From Dastarcus helophoroides (taxonomy: Eukaryota > Arthropoda > Insecta > Coleoptera > Bothrideridae): DNA of 64,000 nt. This document shows, in pieces, positions 11,641 to 22,250 of this stretch; within the stretch, counting starts at the first letter, position 1, and each line of letters starts with the position of its first letter. The notes below the pieces were generated by a model. That model did no database searches and was not told the DNA's origin. It saw only the letters and a list, made by a program, of their open reading frames with translations. The stretch spans positions 30,998,177-31,062,176 of the forward strand of contig CM053331.1 in assembly GCA_028583605.1 (NCBI GenBank). Direction: 5' to 3'. The position numbers and the translations under genes are program-made.

Positions 11641-12480
11641 TGACTATAAATTTACGACCAATTGTCTGAGTCTATCATACTGTAAGCTGCTCGTACGTTT
11701 ATGAAAACCTTGACTGAAATAATATCAACTTTTTCTTTCACCACCATGAAGAATTGACTAATATGTTTTCAAATTTCTTAATTTGGACACGATGATTGCC
11801 TTTTTAAAATTCTGATATCGAGATTTCGAATCATTTTTAAAATGTTGACTTTATTCCTTCAATTTGAAATTATTTCTTTTTCACGAATATCTTTCTTTTT
11901 TTGGAAATGGTACACTTTTTTTGATGCTTCAAGTTCTTCCGGAGATTTTGGAGTTTTCTTTTGTTTGAAAGTTTGACCCGCTACATATTTTAACTTTTCC
12001 TTTAAATTGCGATCATATTCATGATTATGAAAATTGTTTGAAAAAAATAACTTATTTTTCTAAAAATCTCCATTTCAAAATAACGAGTTTTTTAGAATTG
12101 TTATTTTTTGAAAATATTGATGTTTTTTCAAAATTTTCTTTAGTCTCAAAAATTGGCACTTCTTTTCCATTTAGACTATTTTTTAAAGTTGTTACTTTTT
12201 TAAAAATTTTGACCTTTAAAAATTTGACTTATTCTTTATTGAAAATTTTTGTTTGTGAAATTTTATCTTTTTATTAAAATTTTGTGCATTTTCCAAATTT
12301 TCTGTTTTTCAAAATTTTAACTTTTTTTATCTTAAATTTTCCTGGAAGTTTCGACTACGTATTTTTGAAAATTTCGGTTATTTTGAAATGTTAGACTTAC
12401 TTGAAAATTTTGATTTTTTTAATTTTAGGTTTTTATATTTTCATCAATTGCTGTGTTTTTTTCTAATAATTTTGATATTC
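11641..12480. repeat. Transition to T-rich degenerate repeat block
   Basis: From about 11760 the polarity flips: the plus strand becomes T-rich with GAAAATTT..GACTTTTTT-type units. The 79-residue open frame in it is Phe/Lys/Leu-rich and is an artefact. Confidence 0.65.
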
Positions 12481-13930
12481 TAAGGTACTCGTACGTTGAA
12501 ATAAGATCAAAGGAATCAAAACGCTTGGGCTCCTTCTGCGGGTTACCTACCAATTCAGTTCATTCAGCTGATTGATCAGTTAATAGCTGGTGCTAGGTGT
12601 TAAGATCTTGTTATTTGGTCCCTTTCTACTAACAAACCATCCAATTACATAACTGGATAATCTCAAGGGTTAAATTCATGTTTAGGGTGAAATTAATTGA
12701 CGTGCTGTGTTTTTTATTGTCACATATTTCCAGGGTCAAATTCCTCGTTAATCTAGTTGCATCTAAGTGGTACCGTTATCGACATCTTATACCAGCTATT
12801 ATGACCGTGACCAAACGTTGTGTCCCTGTGCTAGTATTATTTTCAATAACCGTTTAAAAACCCATAATTGTGCTTAAACTGAAGCCTAACTAATCTAATT
12901 TTAAAACAAACCATTCCCAACAAATGAGCTTTATCTAATTTGTAGTAATTGATTTCTCATTCAAACACCAACTTTTTTATTTATTTATTATTAGATGTTT
13001 GTTCAACGTCGGTGTTTCGTATGCACTTCGAACCCCAAAATGTAAGATTGTTAATGTAAACTACCAGTTTCAGTTTACAAATAAATGTGTCTGCAATATT
13101 CGTTGTAAATCTGCACGCCATTCGTATTCGCAAGTAAAGGCAAACAAAACTGTATATTTGTTCTTGCCGCACTTTGCATAACGCCGATATGATTTAATTT
13201 AAATTCAACTTCAAGTAGCCGAGCGACAAAGAAACACAATATTTCCACGAGTTCCCAATAAACATTAGCTATATAGAAAAATTTGGGTTGCAAATTATGT
13301 TTCAAGTTATCCGTTATTGCGGAGTTATACTTTTTTTTGTATATACGCAAAGAATTCGTCTCGTTATTTACTTATTCCAGACTTAAACTTATTTCGATCC
13401 CCTCGGTCAAATTGATTAAGGGTGTCGAGAAAAGAAAATTTAATAAACCGTTCCAAAAATAAATACGATAGTAGAGCTTATTTACCACCACAGATCATGT
13501 TCCCATTATTTTAAATATTAGTTGATTCGTTAGGCGAAATTTGTGTCAAAAACGGCTTCCATGTCGATATAATTTACAAGTCTCCTAATGTTTTCTAGAT
13601 TAGAACTCTTAAAAAAAATAGGTTAATGTGGTTCGGTGAATCGAAGAACATTGTTAACATTTGAAGGTCTTTAGAGACATTCTATTTTTAATAACCAGTC
13701 GTTTTTTGTTCATTAACATTTTCATTAATCAAAGCGACAGTATCTTTCAAGCTACCTATAAAATATCGCTATCAAATTCAGTTTTACGCTCGAAAAATCG
13801 CATTTGGGAAGGGTCAGAAGTTTTCTAACGTTTATGCTGTATTTAAAATTAATTAAGTCTGCTAAAGAGTAGATATTTTAGTAGATGTTATTTTCAATTT
13901 ATAGGATGTTACTATGTTTAAAGAGGGTTT
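12481..13930. other. Unique non-coding sequence, no gene seen
   Basis: Higher complexity than the flanking repeats, with no element or gene recognised. Overlapping frames on both strands at 12981-13350 are short and match nothing I know. Confidence 0.5.
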
Positions 13931-14411
13931 TTCAGAACGAATTGTTGAAAATTTATAAAATCTTTTTCGTCCAAATTTTGTGCTAGAAGTAAACATTTCA
14001 TAAAAAGCTATAAAAATTAAAGGTTTAATTCAAAATAAAAATCTAATTGATAGAAAAACTTCAAGTTAAAGTTAAAAGTATTAAGAGAAATTCTAATGAA
14101 ATTTAGCCAGAATTTCAATAAAGAAATGCCAAAATTTTAGAAAATGTAGATCTGAAGCTTTTGATAAATGAAAACTGTAACAAGAAAATTGGTTTAAACT
14201 AAGAATGTTGTAAAAAAAAGTCAACCTATATCCTAGAATTTTGATGTTTATACAAAACCTAAAAGTAATTAGACTGATAAGTTTCAGAAGGCTATAACAA
14301 TGAAAATAAAACTCTCCAATTTATAATAATTAAAATCCTTATCAAATAATCAATAAATATAAGTAACATGTTTATCCACAAAACTTTCAAACAATTTCAG
14401 AATTTGGAATA
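13931..14411. repeat. A-rich degenerate sequence
   Basis: Plus-strand A-rich degenerate repeat leading up to the mariner. No gene. Confidence 0.5.
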
Positions 14412-15671
14412 CTAGGGTAAATTAAATCTGAAAAAGAATTTGTTTTTTGAAATTTATTGGTACAAGATGCATATATGAAAGTTATGAACTATTTTTCTAC
14501 ATAATCCCCTGATTTTGTTATACATTTGTCCCAACGGATTGAGAGTTTTTTAACGCCATCATCGTAAAAAGAAGGAAGGCCTGTTTGCTGCCAGTTGCGC
14601 ACAAATGTCTTAACAACAGCATCATCATGGAATCGCTCACCTGCTAGAGCTTCTTTCAGTGGCCCAAAAAATTGATAATGACATGGTGATAAGTCGGGAC
14701 TGTAAGGAGGGTGTTCTAATGTTTCCCAAATGCCTTTCTTCTAATTTTTGATGTGCCAGATTGGCTAAGTGGGGGCGGGCATTGTCGTGAAGCAAAACCA
14801 CATTTCTGACAGAAAATTCGCGCCTCCTTCGCCGACATGCCCGCTTTACTTCATCCAATAACTGGCAGTAGTAGGCAGCATTAACCGTACGACGTGCACA
14901 ACTCTTTTAAAATCCCAAATCACTGTTGCAAGAATCTTTCCAGCAAAGAGGCGAGTTTTTGCCTTGACTAGTGCACCTTCCCCCTTTCTTCTCCCTTTCA
15001 TACTTGCTTGTTTAAATTCAGGGGTGTAATGGTGGACCCAAGTTTCAGCACGCGTAACGATACGTTGCAAAAAACCACCACCTTCACATTGGAAAGGTCC
15101 AAGAAGGTGCTGAGAATCTCCAGACGTTGTTGTTTGTGTTCTTCAGTCAAAAGACGAGATATCCACCTGTCAGTAACTTCTGGAAACCCCCAGATCATCT
15201 GTAATGATAGATTGACCACTCACAAAGCTTATCTATATCTGAGCTGCAATTTCACCAACAGCTGAACGGCGATTACTTTCCAAAAGGCGTTGAACAGCGT
15301 CAATCTTTTCCGCAGTCACACTGGTCCGAGGATGACAGGCATGGGCTTCATTTTTAGTTTGAATTCGTCCTTCCAAAAATGTTTGGTGCCATTAATTCAC
15401 TTGAGTGTTTTTCAGAAAAATATCCCCAAACTGTGTTTCTTGTCTACGAAAAATTTCGCCAAGCTTTACACCTTTAACGACAAGACACTTAAACTTGTGC
15501 TCACTCATTGTATTTACAACTGACGAACGGCGAGAACGGAATTCGTTCGAGAGCAGAAAGTCATGTGATATTTTCACCTAGCACCTTACATGTCTAAGAG
15601 TATGCGCACACTCCCAACACTCCCTCATGGCAACATGATAGAATTTTAGGTTCATATTTGATTTACCCCTG
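14412..15671 (-). mobile_element. Full-length, inactive mariner element
   Basis: A 1260-bp element flanked by TA at 14410-14411 and 15672-15673, as expected of Tc1/mariner insertions. Terminal inverted repeats: left CTAGGGTAAATTAAATCTGA, and right, reverse-complemented, CAGGGGTAAATCAAATATGA. The interior holds one minus-strand transposase gene of the expected size. It is related to the deleted copy at 51342-52197. Confidence 0.93.
14489..15508 (-). pseudogene. Mariner transposase, broken (catalytic Asp lost)
   Basis: A mariner transposase cuts and rejoins DNA at the terminal repeats using a D,D34D triad. The frame spans about 340 codons from ATG at 15508 to a stop at 14489, the usual mariner length. 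The N-terminal part shows 'MSEHKFKCLVVKGVKLGEIF' (DNA-binding helices) and 'RWISRLLTEEHKQQRLEIL' before the catalytic core. The first catalytic region reads RAETWVHHYTPE, where the family has an Asp at the Ala position (GCT in place of GAT). The second region, VVLLHDNARPH, is intact. The third (YSPDL..) is out of frame after a frameshift. Additional frameshifts and stops occur near 15070-15220. It cannot encode an active enzyme. Confidence 0.9.
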
Positions 15672-15673
15672 TA

Positions 15674-16250
15674 AAAATTATTTCATTGCATCCTTACGAT
15701 TTGTAGAGTAATTTGAAGTATTGCTTTTGTATCAACAAAATCTTTATTTTCTAAGAGATTATTCGCCCCAAGGGTAAAAGCAAAAGCAAAACTGACCTTT
15801 TACCTATAACTATCCGGCAAAAAAATGTTGAATTTCGTTCCGGTCCTGTTATGTTTTAGAAGTGTTATGTGTTATGAATGTCGGTCGGATAAATTTCAGC
15901 ATTACAATGTAAATCACAAACCAGCTGAAGAAACTAATTTATCTAAAATATTCCCGAACGAACCCATAACGTATTCGACCCTTATTCAAATACCATAAAA
16001 TTGACATATATTCAAATATCAGTGAAACAAAAGAGTCATTTCCATATGAATAAAGCAAATAAGAGGGTTTTCAAAAGTCTTAGGCCACGAGTTTTCCTTT
16101 AGGTTACTACCAATATCATCCTTTTTATATTTTCCTGACTGAAATATATCTATATTTATAATAAACTATCCTGCATCTCAAATACAAAAATTAACAAACG
16201 CGCAAAGACAAATAAAAAATACACCAAATTTTAGTATGTAGTGTATTAAT
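15674..16250. other. Unique non-coding sequence, no gene seen
   Basis: Mixed-composition sequence without recognisable genes or repeats. Confidence 0.5.
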
Positions 16251-16300
16251 ATACAAATCTTGTCCCTTTAAACCAACGGACTGGTCCGTTGCTAAAATCC
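16251..16300 (-). repeat. Short relic of a Penelope-like element end
   Basis: Contains TACAAATCTTGTCCC, the terminal word of the Penelope-like copies here, followed closely by GGACTGGTCC. That second word elsewhere (26961, 39700) lies just outside the same terminal sequence. Only about 50 bp remain. Confidence 0.55.
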
Positions 16301-17170
16301 CTTTAAAAATATTGATAATAATTATTGACAAAATTAACTATTAAAATTCAGCGATAAAGGCGAAATTTGTTAAAAAATCTTTGGGTTTTTGACAGATAAA
16401 TATATACCAAATTTTGAATTTAAAAAAAATATAAGAAAATAATTTTTTTTATTCATTTTTCAAAATTTGAATTTGTACATCAAAAAATCGACCTCTAGCT
16501 AAAAATTCATTTAAAACAAAGCGAAACGTTAAGAAAAATTTTTCCTGAAAAAAGATCTAAATTTTTAAATGCCATTTTGAGTTACAAAAAAATATGTAAT
16601 GAAAAACTATATCCCTTAAAATTTTATGCTCTAAAGACCAAACCTTTAAATCAAACTAGACATTTTGAGAGAAATCTTTGAGATTTTATAGGTATTATGG
16701 TAGCTCTGAATTTTTTTAATTTAAAATGGAACTAACTAAGGTATTTTTGTTGTAACAAACTTTAAATTTTAAGCAAAAATTCAAAAAATTACAAACATTA
16801 CAAAAATTAACCATAAATTATGGAAAGAAACTTAAAATTTTTAGACAAAATATTTCCCCCGAAATTTCAAGTTGAAAGTAGAATTTGCGCATTGAAAATT
16901 AACAATAATTTAAAATTAAAAAATATTTATCGAAATTTTATATTATTACACAAAAAATTCCAAGTTTAGGTCAAAATTTCGAATAAAAAATTCGACAATT
17001 TCAATTTAAGAAAACACATTTTTTCCGAATGTAAACATTTTTTAAAGCTTCAGTTTAATTCAGAAATTTTGAGTTTAAAGATAAAACTTTAACTAACCTT
17101 TAAAACTAAAATTGAAACACAGAACTTGTCCCCTGAAACCAAGAAAAATTAAAAAACACAATAAAGGTTG

Positions 17171-17211
17171 CTCTAACGCGTTTCGACAGCCAAGCTGTCA
17201 TCTTCAGAGAG
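17171..17211 (-). ncRNA. Hammerhead-like ribozyme motif, copy A
   Basis: Minus-strand order: CTCT, CTGAAGA, T, stem GACAGC / loop TTG / GCTGTC, GAAA, CGCGTT, AGAG. This matches a type I hammerhead layout: CUGANGA core (N7 = A), stem II, GAAA, a self-complementary ACGCGT stem III able to pair in dimers, and stem I from CTCT with AGAG. One extra U lies between the core and stem II, which is not canonical. Penelope-like elements are known to carry hammerheads. Activity is untested. Confidence 0.5.
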
Positions 17212-17325
17212 AAACTAACATCTAATCTTAAAATTAACCCTTATACACTAAGAATATTCACTTCGTGCGTGATCGGCCGCACCCGAACGCGCATCCAATC
17301 ATACACGTCGTTGTGTCACAATTTC

Positions 17326-17763
17326 TTATCTATCAACCTTAACTATTTTTAACAGAGATGAATGGCCTAAAGGTCCAGTGCAACCATTCATAAGGTTGTT
17401 TCCAGCCTTATGGATGGCTAAGCTCTCACATGCATTTAACATATAATTCTTATTAACTACTCTTAACAATTTAATATTATTATCTATCCTATGATCTAAT
17501 TCAAAAGCATGTCGAGCCACACTTGACTTCTCAGTTCTTCCGTACCTCAAATGAGCCAAATGTTCTTTGAGTCGGATTTTAAGAGATCGTCTAGTTTGTC
17601 CGACATACCTTTGAGGACAATCCCTACATGAAATTTGGTAAATACCAGACTTATCTGTTTGCTCTACTTTATCCTTTAAACTACCCAAAAGCGAATTTAA
17701 TTTTCCATTAGAAGTATAAATAACGAAATCAGAAATCAAAGAAAAGAAATCAAAAGAAATCAA
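17326..17763 (-). CDS. Penelope-like GIY-YIG endonuclease domain (partial gene)
   Basis: A 145-residue open frame. In Penelope-like elements the protein is an RT followed by a GIY-YIG endonuclease that nicks target DNA for reverse transcription. The visible motifs are KSGIYQISCRDCPQRYVGQT, which combines the GIY and YVG halves with a Cys-x2-Cys pair between them, then RRSLKIRLKEH with the conserved Arg and His, and SSVARHAFELDH, whose paired His residues fit the CCHH zinc-binding pattern of this class. The C-terminal part (to KVDR) is not otherwise known to me. The reading frame is clean, but the N-terminal RT and connector are missing and the first 20 or so residues run into flanking repeat, so it is a gene fragment. 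A frameshifted relative is at 25153-25520. Confidence 0.88.
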   Translation of the reverse strand: MISFDFFSLISDFVIYTSNGKLNSLLGSLKDKVEQTDKSGIYQISCRDCPQRYVGQTRRSLKIRLKEHLAHLRYGRTEKSSVARHAFELDHRIDNNIKLLRVVNKNYMLNACESLAIHKAGNNLMNGCTGPLGHSSLLKIVKVDR

Positions 17764-18803
17764 ATTTCTAGATTAAGTAAGGATTAAGTATTAAGACAAG
17801 GTTGAAATTTCAAGCAAAAAGTGGACATTTTTAGATTGAAATCAATATTTCGAGAAAAAAATTTAAACGAGTTCAAAATTTAGATTAAGATTTCGAAAAA
17901 AGATTCGAAAATTTCCAGATGAACTATATTTAGGTTAATAGTGAAAATTTTATAAAACACATAAACTTTGGCAGTCGAAATTTAGGAAATTTCAATTAAA
18001 AAATATTTTTTTATCACACTACAATTAAAATTTTTATTTTAAATGGAAATTTTCTATGAAAAAATAAAAATTTTAAATTCCAATTTCTGAAAATAGCAGA
18101 AATTTAAACAATAAGATAACAAACATATTCATAAGAAAATAAAAATTGTAATTTGAAATTTCAAGGACTGCATCGGGCCTTACTTCCAACTTCACATGAG
18201 GTAAAGTTCGAGACCAAATAAGGCCTTCATTTCAGATGCCCCAAAAATTTTTCCTACTCGTCGCCAGCCCTAACACCTCCACTTCTTTGCGACTATATTA
18301 AAATTCGTGAGGATGGTACTATCAAAACCTTTTTTTTTAGTTGACTATTTCACAGACAAAAGCAACTTTTTTGAACTCCGCTTGCCGACCTCTTCATAGA
18401 CAACTAAATGACAATGAAAAATGTCATGAATGTATAAAAGTTTTTGACTTAAGTACCGATAATTACGATTTTAGAAACAGGTAGAATATGTGTAACTCGT
18501 AGTAAAAGTTCCTTGTCGAAATTCGATGTTTGTTACCTAACGCTTTGGCCAACAATTTACATTATCGTTCGTATTTTCGCGACGTTTTGCATTAACTACT
18601 AAATGCACAACATACTATTCCGCTTTTAACATTCTGGAAATCTTAAGAATAAAGTTGTAATTTCTAAAAGTTATTTTTACTAAGATTTCGAAATAAATGT
18701 TTATTTCTCAATTTTTACTTATTTATCAAAAGATCGAAGACAAATGCGAATTCTGGAAAAAAGTCGAAATTAGCAGGAGGCCAAATTAAAAAATTAAAGT
18801 ACA

Positions 18804-18896
18804 AATCTTGTCCCCTGAAACCAAGAAAGACTAAAAAACACCTTTGTTGCAATTTTTAATCTTTGCTGGTTTCAGGGGACAAAATTTATATTTTAA
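18804..18896. repeat. Small inverted-repeat hairpin of Penelope-like ends
   Basis: Left half CTTGTCCCCTGAAACCAAGA, right half TCTTTGCTGGTTTCAGGGGA, separated by about 45 bp. These are two opposed copies of the Penelope-like terminal sequence with everything between removed. It forms the inner edge of the left arm. Confidence 0.75.
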
Positions 18897-18904
18897 TACA
18901 CCAG

Positions 18905-21040
18905 ATATTAAAATATGGTATAATTTTTTCGGTGCTTTTTCCAAAATCATAAAATTTTCTCAATTTTGAAATAATTTAAGACGTCGACTCTCAACAGTTC
19001 GACTTTTCTGAACATTTTCGCTTCATTTGAAACTTTTTTCAAATTGTTTCAATTATTTTTTGAAAATTTCAAATTCAAAGATTGTTCCCAAATTTGAACT
19101 GTTTTTGAAAAATTCCAGTTTGGGAAAGTAATTTGTTTTTAAAAATTTTGACGTTCTGTAAATTCCATACTTTAATCAAAATGTTTATTTTTGTTTTGAA
19201 AATATCAACAATGCTTTGAAATTTTTTCAACATTTCTATTTTATTTTTAATAGTTTCCATCTTTTTTCAACATGCTCACTCTCGAAACTCTAAAATCTTT
19301 TAAATTCGTATTAAAACATGGGATTGCTTTTTAAAAACGCAACTTTTTTGAAAATGTTGATTACCAATTTTCAAAATTTAAACTATTCGTTTTAAAATTC
19401 AATTTTATTTAGAAAATTTCGATTTTTTTTGAAAGCTTTGATTTTTTTTCAGGATTCTTCCTTTTTTTAAAATTTGATCTTTTCTTTTAAAAAAATTGCT
19501 TCCCAAAATTTTGACTTGTTTGTAAGTTTGTTTTGAGATGTATAACTTTTTTTAAAAAACTCGATTTTTTGCAAAAATGTTAACTTTATTTGAAATTTTC
19601 AATTGTATTTTGATTTTTAAAATTTTGACCCCTGTTTTTTTGAAAACTTTTACTTTTCTGAAAGTTAGGGTTATCTTCACAAATTTCGACTTTTTTTAAT
19701 GTGGACTTTTTTGAAATGAACTTTTCTGAAAATTTCAATTCATTACAAATTCGATGTAGTTTGACAATTTTCCTTTTTTGTCTTTGCAAGTTTTTGAAAT
19801 ATGGCATTTTAATATTTCCACTTTTCTTCTAATTTTTATTTTCCACAAAATTTTGACCTTTTTAAAATTTTAATTTATCTTGAAAATGTTGAGGCTTAAA
19901 ATTTCGACATTTGGGTTTTCTCCGTATTTTGACTTTTTTAAATAATTTCTTATTTTTTGAAAATGTCGACCTAGTTTTGAATATTTTTACTATTTTGAAA
20001 AATTCCGACCTTTCTCTTAATAAATTTCATAACTTCTTTTGAAAATGTGAAATTTCTTGAAATTCACGTAGTTTTTGAAAATTTCGATTTCTTTTAAAAA
20101 TTCAGACTTTTTTATATTTTCATTAACTGCTGTTTCCGTTTTTTTTTTTCAATTATTTCGACTGAGTTTTAAAATACTTGACTTTTACAAAATGTCGATT
20201 TCTTCTTAATATTTCGACCTATTTTAAAAATTTTTACTTCTCAAAATATTAATTTGTTTAAGATTTGTTTTAGAAAATACAATTTTTTTCAAACACTTCC
20301 TATTTGAAAATTTTTTGCCTCATGAATATATTAATTTCAATTTTCCACATTACATGGGTTTCAAGATTTTTTCGAATTGAGATATTTAGAACTGAGTTAA
20401 CTTTTTTTTTAATTTTGAAACTATCTCAATAATAACTTAATGTAAAAAAAATTTTGAAATTTCGAGTTTTCTGAAAATTTCCAACTCAACATTTTGACTT
20501 TTTTAAATTGTGTTATTTTTTAAGAATTTCTGTTATATCTCATTATTTCGACAATATTTAATAATTTTAACTTTTTTTTAGAAATTATGAGCTATTTAAA
20601 ATTCTCTTACATTTTTTAAAATCTGTACGAAATTTTTTGAGAAATTTAAGCATTTTTAATACATTCATTTTATTTGAAAATTTCAATTTTCCTTAAACAT
20701 TCTTGGGTCACTGAATTTTGTTTAAATTGTACAAATTTAAAAAAAAATTCCACATTCGTTTTAAAAACTGAAATATTTTTGAAATTTTTGACGCACTAAA
20801 TTTAGTAACTTTGTCAAAATTTTTACTTTGAAATTCAATTTTCTTAAAAATTTCGACTATTTTTACAGTTTGGAATATTTCCAAAATTATTATCGGTTTC
20901 AAAATTTTCTTTCTTAAAAATTCTACTTTTTGAAAACTTCGACAATTTTCTCAAAATTTTGACTAAAAAATTTGAGCTTTTTTCAATATATTGTCATTTA
21001 TTTAAATGTTTCTCTCTTTTTCTACCTTTTTCTAGATCTT
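18905..21040. repeat. T-rich degenerate repeat block (~20-bp unit)
   Basis: About 2.1 kb of the T-rich orientation. Typical units are GAAAATTTCGACTTTTTT with changes, spaced about 18-22 bp apart (clear at 19925-20110). No gene. Small minus-strand frames rich in Lys/Asn/Phe are artefacts. Confidence 0.75.
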
Positions 21041-21043
21041 TTT

Positions 21044-21362
21044 TTCAAGTTCGCAGGAACTAATAGGATTAATACCCCCAAGGGCAAGATTCTTGAGGCG
21101 TAGTAGACAGCCGGTCACAGCAAATTCCTGTGCGGTCCAGCTTGACACAGTGAGAACTTCTGTCTACAGAGACCCTTTTTTTCTATAGAACTTCCAAGTT
21201 ATGGAACTTGTTACCGAAAGGAATTTTTCCCAAAAATTACAACCCCTCTTTGTTTAAGAAGGTGGTTCATCGCCATCTATCTTTGTTTCCACATCCTACT
21301 CGCAGTGCTTTGAAAGCATAATGGGGTTACCTTTTGCGAGTGGATTAAACTTAAAAAAAAAA
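21044..21362 (+). pseudogene. Jockey-like LINE 3' end (copy of 60990-61300)
   Basis: Matches the terminal part of the LINE at 60090-61300: 'gcaggaactaatag.attgat', 'ccagcttgacacagtgag.ac', 'ctatagaacttccaa', 'catcgccatctat' and 'catcctactcgcagt', ending GGATTAAACTTAAAAAAAA. Only the C-terminal coding end (beyond RT) and the poly(A) are present, so it is a 5'-truncated copy with several stops. Confidence 0.85.
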
Positions 21363-22250
21363 GTTCCGTGTTTTCTTAAATTCTCACTTTTGTAAATTCA
21401 CTTTAAAAAATTCGGGTTTTCCAAGTTTCTATTCATTCAAAAGGGACCAAATTAAAAAAAAGTTCCAGAATTGCAAATTTTTGAAGACTTGGACTTTACC
21501 AAGAAATTTACCATTTTTTAATTTTGCCTTTTCTTTAAATTGAGTTTTTTTAATTTCAAAATTTTTTAACACGGTATTTTGTAAATGTTGTTTTTAAAAC
21601 TTTGGCTGTTTCAAACATTTCCTTTTATTTTTAAACTTTTTCGAAATCTTAACTTTTCTTAAAATGTCCCTTTTTTGAATATTTGTTTTGAAAAATGCGA
21701 CATTTTTTTTGAATATTTTATAAACCTAGAATTGGTAGAAAATCTAACCTGAAAATTTGAGAAAAAATATCGAGACTTAAAGCTTAAGTTCAATGTTCCA
21801 AAAAATACAAATCTCTGGAAATCGAATTACGAGTTTAAAGTCTAAATTTTAGAAAGAAAGTAAAATTTTATCCTGTAATCCTAGACTTTTGACAAACAAA
21901 TCGAAAGTCCAAAAAAATGATACCTTTATAAAAAAAAACGCGAGTTTCAATTTTAAATTCGATAGGTACATAATTATTGCTTAAATTGAAAATATAAGCT
22001 CAAATGCATAGAAAAAATATGCAGTTTTTAAGGACCTTCAAAAGCCACCCCTTTCTTATTCTTGTTATATTTAAAAAAATGTATTCTATTTATGAGTTTA
22101 TATTTAATTTACTGGATAATTTTAGAATATCCTCAGAATTTAAATGTCAATATATAAAAATATGTTGCACAATAATTCTTAGGTAACAGAAAAAAAAGAA
22201 CTTTGAAAAGTGTTGAATGTATTTAAAGAGTTAAAAAAATATTTTTCAAT
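21363..22250. repeat. AT-rich degenerate repeat DNA, no gene seen
   Basis: T-rich to about 21720, then A-rich. No recognisable gene. Confidence 0.6.

Larger units (their letters stand above)
17115..17765 (-). mobile_element. Penelope-like retroelement, 5'-truncated copy A
   Basis: Read on the minus strand: a GIY-YIG endonuclease frame, about 110 bp of 3' sequence, the hammerhead-like motif (17171-17211), then the terminal sequence ending GGTTTCAGGGGACAAG. The RT part is absent. The junction of 3' end with host sequence matches the one seen in the right arm of the duplication (about 26940-27105), so insertion preceded the duplication. Confidence 0.85.
16325..18841. repeat. Left arm of a large inverted duplication
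   Basis: The reverse complement aligns by eye to 25875-28290 over most of its length. Matching landmarks include a GACAGATAAATATATACCAAATTT block (16390s and 28190s), ACATCAAAAAATCGA (about 16480 and 28085), a 'ggactgcat' to 'cctactcgtcgccag' region (18170-18270 and 26440-26540), TAAATGACAATGAAAAATGTCA (18407 and 26300), and AGGAGGCCAAATTAAAAAATT at the inner edge. It is interrupted by the Penelope-like copy at 17115-17765. No coding capacity of its own was recognised. Confidence 0.85.
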
